NCBI GenBank assembly: GCA_040219295.1
Contig: JAVJST010000002.1
Span: 143,181 to 207,180, forward strand
Length of the DNA: 64,000 bases
Reading direction: 5' to 3'
Origin: JAVJST01 sp040219295
GTDB lineage: Bacteria > Pseudomonadota > Alphaproteobacteria > Rhodospirillales > Casp-alpha2
Of the stretch, positions 1 to 8,106 are shown piece after piece. The position numbers and the translations under genes were made by a program. Within the stretch, counting starts at the first letter, position 1, and every line of letters begins with the position of its first letter. Below the pieces are notes generated by a model, which was not told where the DNA came from, made no database searches, and was given only the letters and a program-made list of their open reading frames with translations.

Positions 1-121
1 CCTTCTTCGAGTCGTTGCCACTATCGAAGAGCACGTGCGCCGCAATGAATCTCAGCCACGTGTTTCCCGACTTGGGAAACGATGCAATCCAGGAGATGCC
101 GAGTTTGCCATTGTCTGTCAT
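1..121 (-). CDS. Sulfotransferase, N-terminal fragment (runs off the left edge)
   Basis: On the minus strand an ATG at 121 opens a frame without a stop to base 1 (40 codons). Residues 11-24 include SFPKSGNTWLRF, the classic 5'-phosphosulfate (PAPS) binding loop of sulfotransferases, here right at the N-terminus as expected. The start lies 9 bases after the stop of the FkbM methyltransferase gene on the same strand, so the two are probably co-transcribed. By family knowledge the protein would transfer sulfate from PAPS to a glycan or other hydroxyl group. The acceptor cannot be seen. The rest of the gene lies outside the window. Confidence 0.8.
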   Translation of the reverse strand, partial: MTDNGKLGISWIASFPKSGNTWLRFIAAHVLFDSGNDSKK

Positions 122-130
122 ATGGTCAGT

Positions 131-1255
131 CTATGCGCCCGTGGGCACCCGTTCAAAAAAGTAGTTGCTGTCATTGGTGCGTTCAATCATGTGAACCGGC
201 TTGTATCCGATGCTCCTGAGCCACCCGAGAACTTCCGTCTCGTTGGCTTTGGCAATTTCCACCATTAGTTTCGGCGTGCCGCTCCGAAGTAGTTTCTCGG
301 CGCCTTGCAGGACCGACAATTCCCCGCCATCGACGTCGATCTTGATAAAATCGCACTGCCCCTGGGCAATGCTGTCGATGCTGAGTTTCTGAACCGACGT
401 GCCGTCGACATCGACCGTCCCGGACGACTCCTGACCTGCCCAGGCATTGACGATTCGAACATCGCACTTGTGGCCCTCCTCCTGGTTCATCTCCGCAGCC
501 GACAATGTTACCTGTGCGAGTTCGGGAATGGCCTCGACACACACCATGGTGCTGGGCCGTAGGTTCTTGAGGTAGAACGCCGTGTGGGTTCCCATCAGCG
601 TGCCGATTTCAATCACCGAATCGACAGGACCGATAACGTCGCGGGTGTAGGCAAGTTCCTCGGGCTCTGTTAGCCGGTGATTAAGGAACATTCCGCTGGT
701 ATGAACACATGCCGGCGTTCGCGTACTAAGGCGAAAACTGTACTCATGGCCTTCAAACGGGAAGGAAAGGATTTCGATCCCCTTGATTAGCAATTTGCTG
801 AGTTCGAACAAGGAACCGAGATCGTGCCCGAGATACGTCGACGCGCAGCCTGAAAGATAAGCCCCCATGTAATCATTCTGCAGCAACCGAAGTCTGAGCA
901 GCAGAAGATGCGCGAAACTGTCCCCTTCCTTGAGACGTATCGCCTCCTGAACGATCGGTATCGCGCGCGTGTACGCAGACTGCTTCATCTCTGCGGCCAT
1001 GATCATCTGCGCCGCCATCACCAAGAAGTCCTCACTCTTGGCATATGACTCGATCGCACGATCCACCAACGGCACCGCCTTCTTGTCGAATATCGCGCGA
1101 TTGCTCAGCCAGAATATTGCCCAGCAGGCAGTATGCGGATCGTTCTCTGACTGGTCAGTTAAAGCCCACAATTTGTCCAACGCCTCGGCTACCTGACCGT
1201 CGGCATATAGTTTCTCGATCTCGGCCCGGCGTTCGTCTGTTTCGGAGGCGCTCAT
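131..1255 (-). CDS. FkbM-family methyltransferase with helical N-terminal region
   Basis: A 374-residue protein. The C-terminal half is a SAM-dependent methyltransferase: motif I is VIEIGTLMG at about residue 214, and the FkbM hallmark DFIKIDVDGGELSVLQGA lies at about residue 302. The first 200 residues look like tetratricopeptide-type helices. FkbM enzymes O-methylate sugars or natural products; here the surroundings (sulfotransferases, glycosyltransferases) point to a glycan. It sits between a kinase-methyltransferase fusion gene (36 bases upstream) and a sulfotransferase (9 bases downstream), all on the minus strand, consistent with one operon. The exact acceptor is unknown. Confidence 0.85.
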   Translation of the reverse strand: MSASETDERRAEIEKLYADGQVAEALDKLWALTDQSENDPHTACWAIFWLSNRAIFDKKAVPLVDRAIESYAKSEDFLVMAAQMIMAAEMKQSAYTRAIPIVQEAIRLKEGDSFAHLLLLRLRLLQNDYMGAYLSGCASTYLGHDLGSLFELSKLLIKGIEILSFPFEGHEYSFRLSTRTPACVHTSGMFLNHRLTEPEELAYTRDVIGPVDSVIEIGTLMGTHTAFYLKNLRPSTMVCVEAIPELAQVTLSAAEMNQEEGHKCDVRIVNAWAGQESSGTVDVDGTSVQKLSIDSIAQGQCDFIKIDVDGGELSVLQGAEKLLRSGTPKLMVEIAKANETEVLGWLRSIGYKPVHMIERTNDSNYFFERVPTGA

Positions 1256-1291
1256 AAGGCCCTATTCTCCCGTTGGAATGGTCGACCGCCA

Positions 1292-2581
1292 TCAAGCGTC
1301 GTTCTTGCGAAACTCCATGACATAGCGGCCGCGGTCGCCTTGGCCGATCGTCTCGTGATGCGAAAACCCCGGAAAAAGGGCTTCAAGCCCCCTGATAAGG
1401 CTGTCCAGATCTTCGTGCTGCCAAACCGTGGTCTGAATCCACTTGCCGTCGACCGGCTTGGCTCCCCTCTCCGTCAGTCTCGCTTCGATGATGATCCGCT
1501 TGCATAACTTCGCAATGCGGGCGGCGTTGCGGTTGATGTGCCGAGTGTGGTGAATCACGGAGAACAGCATGACGGTGTCGAAGTATCCGAGCGGCCCGCC
1601 GTTGTCGATGTCCAGGCATTCGAACTCAATTCCCTCTTTGCCGAGGATGTTGGCGAGTATACGAGCACCCTCGATGATCGACGGATCTATGTCGATTCCC
1701 CATACCTGGCAGCCACGTTCGTTCAGGTAATGACACAACAATCCGGCGTTGCAACCGATGTCGAGAACCGTCTCTCCCGCGTCGAAGTCGAGCTCGTCGA
1801 GCAGTTCCCGGCGCTCGTTAATGCTGCGCTCGCCTTTTGCATGAACGTCCGGAGTTTGGAAGGAGTGATAGATCTTGCTTTCGTTGAGCGTCGTCTCGGA
1901 AGAACGAAACAGGTGGGTCGAACCGATGTCGAAGCTGTCGCCGTCAAACAGGTGAGCGAAATGGGTGTCCCAGCTGATGTTGCTGAACTCGCGCATCCAC
2001 CCGGAGACGTTGTACATCTTGAAGCGTTCGCGCTGTTCCTCGTCGATAAAATGGAAGTACTCGAGGTTCGGCATATCGCGCTGCTCGTCCGTCAGGTAGA
2101 TGGCCTGATCATAATCGACGAGCTTGATGCACGAGGTCCGGGGATCGGTCAGGATATGATCACTGCTGATGTCACCCTGCCAGACACCCAGTTTCTTCTG
2201 CTCGATGATCGCCATGGAGATATCGGGCGTGTAAATCGTTTCCAAAGCGGTGTAGGCAGGCATGACCAGATATCGGAACTTGTCCGCCTCGATTTCCGTG
2301 GCAAGATTGATCTGATTCTTCTCCAGGGTCTCGATCAGCGCCTCCTTATCGATCTCGCCGTACCCCAGAACCTCAGGACAGGTGACGCATCCACGGCTCT
2401 CGAGATACCGCATTATCTCGACCTCGCGCTCGAGATCATTCTCCTTGTTCTCAAACCGCCCAAACTGGACCTTTACGGAGTAGAGACCGTCGTCGGAAAT
2501 GCCGTGACATCCGTCACGGGTCTGACTGAGCGACACGCGCGGGAAGTTCGCCACAATGCCTGAATCGAGTTCTACCCGCAC
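1292..2581 (-). CDS. Kinase-like / SAM methyltransferase fusion protein
   Basis: A 429-residue two-domain protein. Residues 25-165 resemble the small-molecule or protein-kinase fold: an ATP-type lysine at K37, a catalytic-loop segment WQGDISSDHIL (residues 134-144, with Q where His is usual) and a metal-binding DYD at 156-158. Residues 268-425 are a class I methyltransferase with motif I TVLDIGCNAG at 271-280. Bifunctional kinase-methyltransferases such as WbdD end O-antigen chains by phosphorylation and methylation, though WbdD has its methyltransferase first. A similar chain-capping role is inference. The gene is first in a minus-strand run and divergent from the sulfotransferase at 2798. 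Confidence 0.75.
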   Translation of the reverse strand: MRVELDSGIVANFPRVSLSQTRDGCHGISDDGLYSVKVQFGRFENKENDLEREVEIMRYLESRGCVTCPEVLGYGEIDKEALIETLEKNQINLATEIEADKFRYLVMPAYTALETIYTPDISMAIIEQKKLGVWQGDISSDHILTDPRTSCIKLVDYDQAIYLTDEQRDMPNLEYFHFIDEEQRERFKMYNVSGWMREFSNISWDTHFAHLFDGDSFDIGSTHLFRSSETTLNESKIYHSFQTPDVHAKGERSINERRELLDELDFDAGETVLDIGCNAGLLCHYLNERGCQVWGIDIDPSIIEGARILANILGKEGIEFECLDIDNGGPLGYFDTVMLFSVIHHTRHINRNAARIAKLCKRIIIEARLTERGAKPVDGKWIQTTVWQHEDLDSLIRGLEALFPGFSHHETIGQGDRGRYVMEFRKNDA

Positions 2582-2797
2582 AGTTTGCTTCCTCTTGCTG
2601 AGGCCATGTCCAATAGGGACAGCCGAGAACTCAATCCGATCAAGCTGATGGCATTAACCGTCGGCTCAGGATACTCGGCGCTAGAACCCCGATCAAACGA
2701 ACGAGACCATGGATGTGTGTTTCGATGGGGCGATAATGGCACTCCATGTGTTAATTCTAGATTGCCTTCGCTGTAAAAAACTTGGATCAACGACCCC

Positions 2798-3955
2798 ATG
2801 ACCTCGACGGATGTCGCTCCGGACCAGATAGGCGATTTCTACCGCCACCTCAACGAATGCATCGCCGCGAACAACCATGCCGACTGGGCAGGTGTATACG
2901 AGAGTTCCGGCGCCTGTTTCGACGTTGCAACGACGGGGCTGGCTCAGAAGATCGAACTGAGACATCTCAGCACGCTCGCCTTGTGTTGCGCCTTCGCCGG
3001 GCGCGGGCGGGAGATCGTCGCAATGGCGCGGGCCGCGCTCAATCCGGATCGCGAAACCGCTCTCCGTCAACTCGTCAACGAGCTTATCGGAACGCACAAT
3101 CGGGGGGCTCCTGTGGCGTCGCTGATCGAAGCGATCACTGTCGAGCAAAGCGTCCTACTGGCAATTCCGGAGATGATCGATGTCACGGTCCCGGTCTGGA
3201 ACATCGCCAGGGATCGCTGGAATGACCCCCGCCGGGAGTTGCTGGAACGCATGGCGGCCCTCGCCGGCGTGAAAACGCGCCCGCCGCTGCCGATCTGGCA
3301 GGACTCCCAGAGACGAGTCTATCCGGAACTCGGCTGTATTTTCGTGCATGTTCCGAGAACCGCCGGTCACAGCGTGGCCGCCGGTCTGTTCGACGCGGCG
3401 TCGGTCGTATCGCCACCGCAGGACTGGGTCGACATCGGTGACGATCTCAAACGCCTGGAGATGCATTCGACGGCCGCCCAAATCAAGTCCGTCATCGGCG
3501 AAACCCGATGGCAATCAACACGCACATTCACCATAGTCCGCAATCCGTGGGACCTGATGCTGTCGTGCTATCGATATCTGACCGAGTACGCGCCGCGTCA
3601 GTCCGATTACTTGGTCGCAATCGCCGCACAGGTCCGCGCGATCGGCGATTTCAACAGTTTCATCGATTCACCTTGGGGACGGGAGAGAATCGTGCACCTG
3701 AAGGCAGATATTGAGGACTGGTACACGATCGACGGCAAACAGGCAGTCGACGACGTGTTTCGGCTCGAGGACCTGTCCGATACCTGGCCGCGGTTCGTCA
3801 GAGACCTCGGATTGTCGGAATCCGTCGCTGCACTTCCCCACCGCGGTGCAACGAGCAAGTCGGAGGACCGCCATGCCGCCTATAGCGATAAATCCCGGGA
3901 CATCGTCGGGCACCGCTTTAAGGCGCTGATCGAACGCTTCGACTACACCTTCTGA
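2798..3955 (+). CDS. Sulfotransferase (sulfotransferase family 2-like)
   Basis: A 385-residue protein. Around residue 180 FVHVPRTAGHSVAAGLF matches the PAPS-binding loop of Golgi-type sulfotransferases. About 55 residues later FTIVRNPWDLMLSCYRYL matches the 3'-phosphate-binding RNPxD motif. The first 170 residues are helical and unassigned. It is expected to sulfate a carbohydrate using PAPS. The gene is divergent from the kinase-methyltransferase fusion across a 216-base intergenic region (2582-2797) likely to hold promoters for both, and converges with the cytidylyltransferase gene 7 bases downstream. No strong ribosome-binding site precedes the ATG, so the start is only the longest reasonable one. 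Confidence 0.8.
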   Translation: MTSTDVAPDQIGDFYRHLNECIAANNHADWAGVYESSGACFDVATTGLAQKIELRHLSTLALCCAFAGRGREIVAMARAALNPDRETALRQLVNELIGTHNRGAPVASLIEAITVEQSVLLAIPEMIDVTVPVWNIARDRWNDPRRELLERMAALAGVKTRPPLPIWQDSQRRVYPELGCIFVHVPRTAGHSVAAGLFDAASVVSPPQDWVDIGDDLKRLEMHSTAAQIKSVIGETRWQSTRTFTIVRNPWDLMLSCYRYLTEYAPRQSDYLVAIAAQVRAIGDFNSFIDSPWGRERIVHLKADIEDWYTIDGKQAVDDVFRLEDLSDTWPRFVRDLGLSESVAALPHRGATSKSEDRHAAYSDKSRDIVGHRFKALIERFDYTF

Positions 3956-3962
3956 AGTACCG

Positions 3963-4637
3963 TCACTTAAGGTTTTCGCGCTTATCCAACAGATAAGTCG
4001 CGAACGCGAAATCCTCTTCCGTATCGATATCAACATCGTCCGGATGTGGCGTTTCAAACATCATCGGCGATGCGCCGATACGGCGTTGGTGGCGCGCGAA
4101 GGATTGCCGCGTGAACACGTAGAGGCAGGAGTTTTCCTCGTAGACCGGGGGCAGCTTCTGGGTCTCGATCAGCTCGTCGGGATTGTGATTGATCGGATGG
4201 CCATCGCGATCGTACATCCGGGCCTGATGACGCGTGACGGTAAACAGGCTGTCGGACTCCGGGGCGCCGCGAAACGCCGAAATCACGTTCTCTATGGTCG
4301 CCGCCGTCAGCAGCGGGCTCGTCGCATGGGTCTGAAGGAAGTCGTCACCGTCGAGCTGTGAGATCTGCCAACCGATCAGTCTGTTGACGGACATCGAGTC
4401 GCCCTGCAACTCTTTCGGACGGCGGAGAATGACGATCGACGGATCGAACGACCGGACGGCGCTCTCGACTTCGTCGGAGTCTGTGTCGATGACGATCCGC
4501 GTGATACTGGGGGCGTCGCGCAAGGCCTTGCAGACCCAATGAAACAAGGGGCGGCCGGCAATCTGCCGCAAGTTTTTCCCCGGCACGCGCTGGGAATGAC
4601 CTTTCAGGGGGATGAGGGCGGAAAATCCTTCAGACAT
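3963..4637 (-). CDS. Acylneuraminate cytidylyltransferase family protein (CMP-sugar synthetase)
   Basis: A 224-residue protein with the nucleotide-binding signature LIPLKGHSQRVPGKNL near the N-terminus (the family pattern is close to IPARGGSKxIPxKN), followed by TDSDEVES and LQTHATSPL, typical of CMP-sialic/Kdo/pseudaminic acid synthetases. It would activate an acidic nine- or eight-carbon sugar with CTP. It is the last gene of a minus-strand run with the aldolase, HAD, epimerase and dehydrogenase genes (14 bases after the aldolase stop). No NeuB-, PseI- or KdsA-type condensing enzyme is in the window, so the sugar is uncertain. Confidence 0.85.
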   Translation of the reverse strand: MSEGFSALIPLKGHSQRVPGKNLRQIAGRPLFHWVCKALRDAPSITRIVIDTDSDEVESAVRSFDPSIVILRRPKELQGDSMSVNRLIGWQISQLDGDDFLQTHATSPLLTAATIENVISAFRGAPESDSLFTVTRHQARMYDRDGHPINHNPDELIETQKLPPVYEENSCLYVFTRQSFARHQRRIGASPMMFETPHPDDVDIDTEEDFAFATYLLDKRENLK

Positions 4638-4652
4638 GATTGATATCCGGAT

Positions 4653-5444
4653 TCATGGGAGTCGGGTTTTCTGCCGTAGATCCGCGATGAACGGCGCTTC
4701 CTTCCGCAGCATCTGGCCGAGAAAGATCATGTCGATGCCGTAGGCCAGCAACCGCGCGCCCTGACCGATTCGCTTGGCGATCTCGTCATGGTCTGGATGC
4801 ACGACGTGAAAACCGCCGGGTTTCGAATTCTCGCGCATGACGGCCTCCAGGCGGTCCATCTGCGCAGCGACGTCGGGATGATCGAACTGCCCTGGCAACC
4901 CCAAGGATCCCGACAAGTCGTAAGGACCGACGATGAAACCGTCGACGCCTTCGACGGCCAAAATGTTATCGATATCGCTGACCGCGCGATGGTGTTCGAT
5001 CTGCGGGATGAAGATCAGGCCGTCGTCGGTGACCCGACGGTAGTCGTCGAATCCCGCGCCGTACTCCTGTGCACGGAACAGTCCGACGCCGCGGCTGCCG
5101 CGCGGCGGATAGTAGATCGCGTCGACCGCCCGCTTGGCATCGTCCGCGTCCATCGTCATCGGCACGATGATCCCAGCGGCGCCGGCGTCGAGTGCCCGTT
5201 TGATGTAGTATGGGTCGTTGGCGCCGACCCGCACAATGGGCGTACACCCGGCGAGGTCGATGATCTGCACCTGGCGCGTCATGGCTGACAGATCGGCCTC
5301 GCCATGTTCAAGATCGACTACCAGCCAGTCGAACATTCCCGACTTGGCCATCATCTCCGTCATCAGCGGATGATCGAACATCAGCCAGGAGCCGATGGAC
5401 AGTTTCTTCGCAGACAATTGAGCTCGAACGTCCGAGATGTTCAT
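4653..5444 (-). CDS. HpcH/HpaI-family class II aldolase
   Basis: The start at 5444 (MNISDV) is chosen because GAGGGA lies 6 bases before it; the frame is open to an ATG at 5498 without such support. The 263-residue protein matches pyruvate class II aldolases: H47 in VDLEHGEAD, R72 in VRVG, PRGSRG at 114-119 and the metal-ligand E150 in IPQIEHH. Spacing is close to that known for E. coli HpaI. The family reversibly joins pyruvate (or a similar 2-oxoacid) to an aldehyde. Its place between a HAD phosphatase and a CMP-sugar synthetase suggests it makes a 3-deoxy-2-ulosonic acid; that role is inference. Confidence 0.85.
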   Translation of the reverse strand: MNISDVRAQLSAKKLSIGSWLMFDHPLMTEMMAKSGMFDWLVVDLEHGEADLSAMTRQVQIIDLAGCTPIVRVGANDPYYIKRALDAGAAGIIVPMTMDADDAKRAVDAIYYPPRGSRGVGLFRAQEYGAGFDDYRRVTDDGLIFIPQIEHHRAVSDIDNILAVEGVDGFIVGPYDLSGSLGLPGQFDHPDVAAQMDRLEAVMRENSKPGGFHVVHPDHDEIAKRIGQGARLLAYGIDMIFLGQMLRKEAPFIADLRQKTRLP

Positions 5445-5519
5445 TCTGTCCCTCGCTGATACCCTCTTGTGCTGCGCCGAAAGCCACGCGGACGGCAAGC
5501 AGCCTAGCCCCGGCGGCCT

Positions 5520-6200
5520 TTACAATTTCTTATCCGCGACAGAGCCCGTCAGTATCTCCGGCAGCATCGTCAGATCCTCGATGATCAATGTCCCCGGGGG
5601 AAACGGCGAAGGATGGCCGGCACCAACGACACCGACGAACGGCACCTCATTGTCCATCGCGGCGTCGAAATCGGTGATCGCATCGCCAATCATTGCCGCG
5701 CTCCGGCGATCCAGATCGTTCTCGGTCAACAACACTTCGAGGATGGCGGACTTGGTCGCCGGCGATCCGTAGACCCCATCGAATATGCCACTCAGTCGTC
5801 TTCGTTCGACAATGGTGCGCAGCTCATCTTGCGGCGTTCCCGACACAACGAACAATGGACAGACGCCCTTCAGCCGCTCCAGCGCCTGCTCGGCGCCGGC
5901 AATGAACGGGCTGTCGACCACCGCGTCGACGACCAGTTCGGCAAACTGCCCGGCTTTCTTCTCGATGGCCTTCTCGTCGGCGGGCCTGCCTTGAATGACG
6001 GCCTCGTAATGACGAATTTTCTCGTAGCGACTGATGCCGCCATGATGAAGATGATACTCGCGGACCATCCGGCGGATATCGTCGTCGTAATCCCGGTAGA
6101 GCCGGTCGAACGCCTCGGTCTTGACGTTGACGGAGTCGCAGATGACGCCGTCAAAATCGAAGAAGACGGATGTGACAGGCGGTTGCAGTTGCACAGTCAC
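5520..6200 (-). CDS. HAD-family hydrolase (phosphatase)
   Basis: A 226-residue protein with all HAD motifs: nucleophile and acid Asp in FFDFDGVICD (D15, D17), motif II FVVSGTPQ and motif IV GDAITDFDAA. The helical cap between residues 25 and 90 is of the phosphoglycolate phosphatase/beta-phosphoglucomutase type. It probably removes phosphate from a sugar-phosphate. The ATG overlaps the stop of the upstream epimerase gene by 4 bases, indicating translational coupling. Together with the neighbouring aldolase and cytidylyltransferase it resembles the phosphatase step of ulosonic acid pathways (as KdsC in Kdo synthesis). Substrate is not determined by sequence. Confidence 0.83.
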   Translation of the reverse strand: MTVQLQPPVTSVFFDFDGVICDSVNVKTEAFDRLYRDYDDDIRRMVREYHLHHGGISRYEKIRHYEAVIQGRPADEKAIEKKAGQFAELVVDAVVDSPFIAGAEQALERLKGVCPLFVVSGTPQDELRTIVERRRLSGIFDGVYGSPATKSAILEVLLTENDLDRRSAAMIGDAITDFDAAMDNEVPFVGVVGAGHPSPFPPGTLIIEDLTMLPEILTGSVADKKL

Positions 6201-7129
6201 CCGCTTGTCCGGTCAGGCTGCGACAACTTGGCGTCGATACTCAGGGTTTCGGCGCTTGAATCCTCCTCGAGGATTTCCGTCAGGCAATCAAGAAGCCCCT
6301 GCCCGAGATCGACGAAGTCCGACGGCACCATCTTGTGACCGATCTCAGGCATGAACGAGTATGGCGTCAGCTGGTAGTGACCGACCGGTTCCTCGTTGGC
6401 CCAGCTGACTTCGATCTTGCCTTGCATAATCTCCTTGATGATGCTCAGCAGGTCCTTGACGGAGTACTTCTCCTGACCGGTCAGGACGAGATGCCGATTG
6501 GCGAACTCGGACTCCAGAATCCTGACCGACAACATCGCTGCGTCGCGCACGTGAATGAACTCGCGGACCGCCTCCCCGCTTCCAGGATACTTGATCGCGC
6601 CGGTTCGCGCGGCTTCGCGCAGCATGCGGTGGATACGGTTGTGGTGATCCGCCCGGCGTCCATAGAGCGTACCATACCGAAGAATCGTGTAGTCGAGCCC
6701 AAACTCTTGCGAGTACGTCTGTATGAAACTCTCGGCCGCCTGCTTGCTGGCGCGGTAGAACCCGCCATGACCGGAATAGACGTAGACAGTGCTGGCGAAG
6801 ATGAACCGTTTGCAGCCAGCCTGGCGGGCCGCCTCTAGTACGTTGATTGTGCCCGACACGTTGATCTGGCTGGTCCTGTACGGGTCGACCTGGGCAGCGC
6901 CGATGTCGGCGATTCCTGCGTAATGGTACACGAAATCCGCCCCTTCAACCGCACCGCGAACGGCCTCTGAGTCGAGGACGTCACCGACCATCATGCGTTG
7001 CGTCGGGCGGGACCATTTCGATTCTGTCTGATCGAAAATCGTCACCTCGTAACCGGCGTCCGTCAGCGCATCCGCCGTGTGGCTCCCAAGGAATCCGCTG
7101 CCGCCTATGACGGTTACTTTCTGGGACAT
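6197..7129 (-). CDS. NAD-dependent epimerase/dehydratase (extended SDR)
   Basis: A 310-residue extended short-chain dehydrogenase. The Rossmann nucleotide loop GGSGFLG is at residues 9-15, the catalytic serine lies in FASTVYVYS (S113) and the YxxxK pair is Y125/K129. The family works on nucleotide-activated sugars (epimerase, dehydratase, reductase). It starts 34 bases after the 2-hydroxyacid dehydrogenase stop and overlaps the HAD gene by 4 bases. The short distance between S113 and Y125 is normal for the family. Which nucleotide sugar it uses cannot be read from sequence. Confidence 0.85.
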   Translation of the reverse strand: MSQKVTVIGGSGFLGSHTADALTDAGYEVTIFDQTESKWSRPTQRMMVGDVLDSEAVRGAVEGADFVYHYAGIADIGAAQVDPYRTSQINVSGTINVLEAARQAGCKRFIFASTVYVYSGHGGFYRASKQAAESFIQTYSQEFGLDYTILRYGTLYGRRADHHNRIHRMLREAARTGAIKYPGSGEAVREFIHVRDAAMLSVRILESEFANRHLVLTGQEKYSVKDLLSIIKEIMQGKIEVSWANEEPVGHYQLTPYSFMPEIGHKMVPSDFVDLGQGLLDCLTEILEEDSSAETLSIDAKLSQPDRTSG

Positions 7130-7163
7130 GTCGTCTACACCCCTTTCGCTGTCCGGCCGCTGT

Positions 7164-8084
7164 TCAGTCCAATAGAACCGAAGCCAGGTTCTTGGCCGCT
7201 TCCAACTCCATCATGGCACGGGCTTCCCGCGCGTATGAGCCCATGTGCGCCGTCAGCACGACCGTCGGGCACTCGCACAGCGGCCCGGCATAAGGCTCGT
7301 CGGCAAAGCAGTCCAACGCCGCGGCCGCGAGATGTCCGTCATCCAGTGACTGCTTCAGCGCCGCTTCGTCGACGAGCCCGCCACGAGACGCATTGACCAG
7401 AATGCTTCCGGGCTTCATGCCGGCGATCCGGTCCGCATTCATCAGGTTCCGCGTTTCGTCGGTCAACGGCACATGCAGTGAGACAACATCAGCCCGCAGG
7501 AGCAGCTCGTCCACGCTCAGCATGGGGACATCGTGATTACCACCCGATTGCGGATCGCTGGCAACGACGGTCGCGCCGAATGCCGCCACCAGCCGGCCAA
7601 CGGCCCTTCCGATGCGTCCGTAACCGATCAGACCGACCGTCTGTTGCGCCAACAGACGCCCCATCAGACCGCCCCATTCTCCGTTCCTGATGCGTCTGTC
7701 CGCCTCGACCACGCGCCGGCATGCTGCGAGCATCATCGCCAGTGTCAGCTCGCTGACCGACGCCGTCGGGCCGTCCGGCGTGATCGTGACCTCAATCCCG
7801 TTGGCTGCCGCCGCATCGAGGTCGATCGAATCTATACCAACCCCGCAACGGCTGATGACTCTCAGGGCACTGGCACGCCCGATGACATCGGCGGTCAAGG
7901 GCTCTACGCCGGCAATCATGCCGACGGGTTCGAGATCCGCAATCAACTGGCCGACCTCCGCCTCGGACAGCCGCCGGCCGAGCGGATTGAGTACGATGTC
8001 GTACCCCGCGTCACCAAGACGCCTGAGATGTTCATTGCTGTCGACCTGAAACGATGAGGTCGTGATCAGGACTGTCTTGCGCAA
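7164..8084 (-). CDS. D-isomer-specific 2-hydroxyacid dehydrogenase
   Basis: The protein has the dinucleotide loop GLIGYGRIGRAVG, the CGVGID motif, and the catalytic Arg/Glu/His set in NASRGGLVD, CFADEP and TAHMGSYA. It matches phosphoglycerate dehydrogenase-type enzymes without a C-terminal ACT domain. An ATG at 8162 would overlap the upstream gene by more than 50 bases; the TTG at 8084, preceded by GGAG and beginning LRKTVLIT, fits the normal family N-terminus better, but the start remains uncertain. It may oxidise or reduce a 2-hydroxy acid precursor of the sugar made by the downstream aldolase, phosphatase and cytidylyltransferase genes. Confidence 0.82.
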   Translation of the reverse strand: MRKTVLITTSSFQVDSNEHLRRLGDAGYDIVLNPLGRRLSEAEVGQLIADLEPVGMIAGVEPLTADVIGRASALRVISRCGVGIDSIDLDAAAANGIEVTITPDGPTASVSELTLAMMLAACRRVVEADRRIRNGEWGGLMGRLLAQQTVGLIGYGRIGRAVGRLVAAFGATVVASDPQSGGNHDVPMLSVDELLLRADVVSLHVPLTDETRNLMNADRIAGMKPGSILVNASRGGLVDEAALKQSLDDGHLAAAALDCFADEPYAGPLCECPTVVLTAHMGSYAREARAMMELEAAKNLASVLLD

Positions 8085-8106
8085 CAGGTTCGTCTCCGAT
8101 GACTCA

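Noticed and set aside
1538..2563. Long open frame (341 codons) on the plus strand opposite the kinase-methyltransferase fusion
   Set aside because: It is antisense to a gene with clear domains, has no recognisable motif, and reflects high GC third-position bias.
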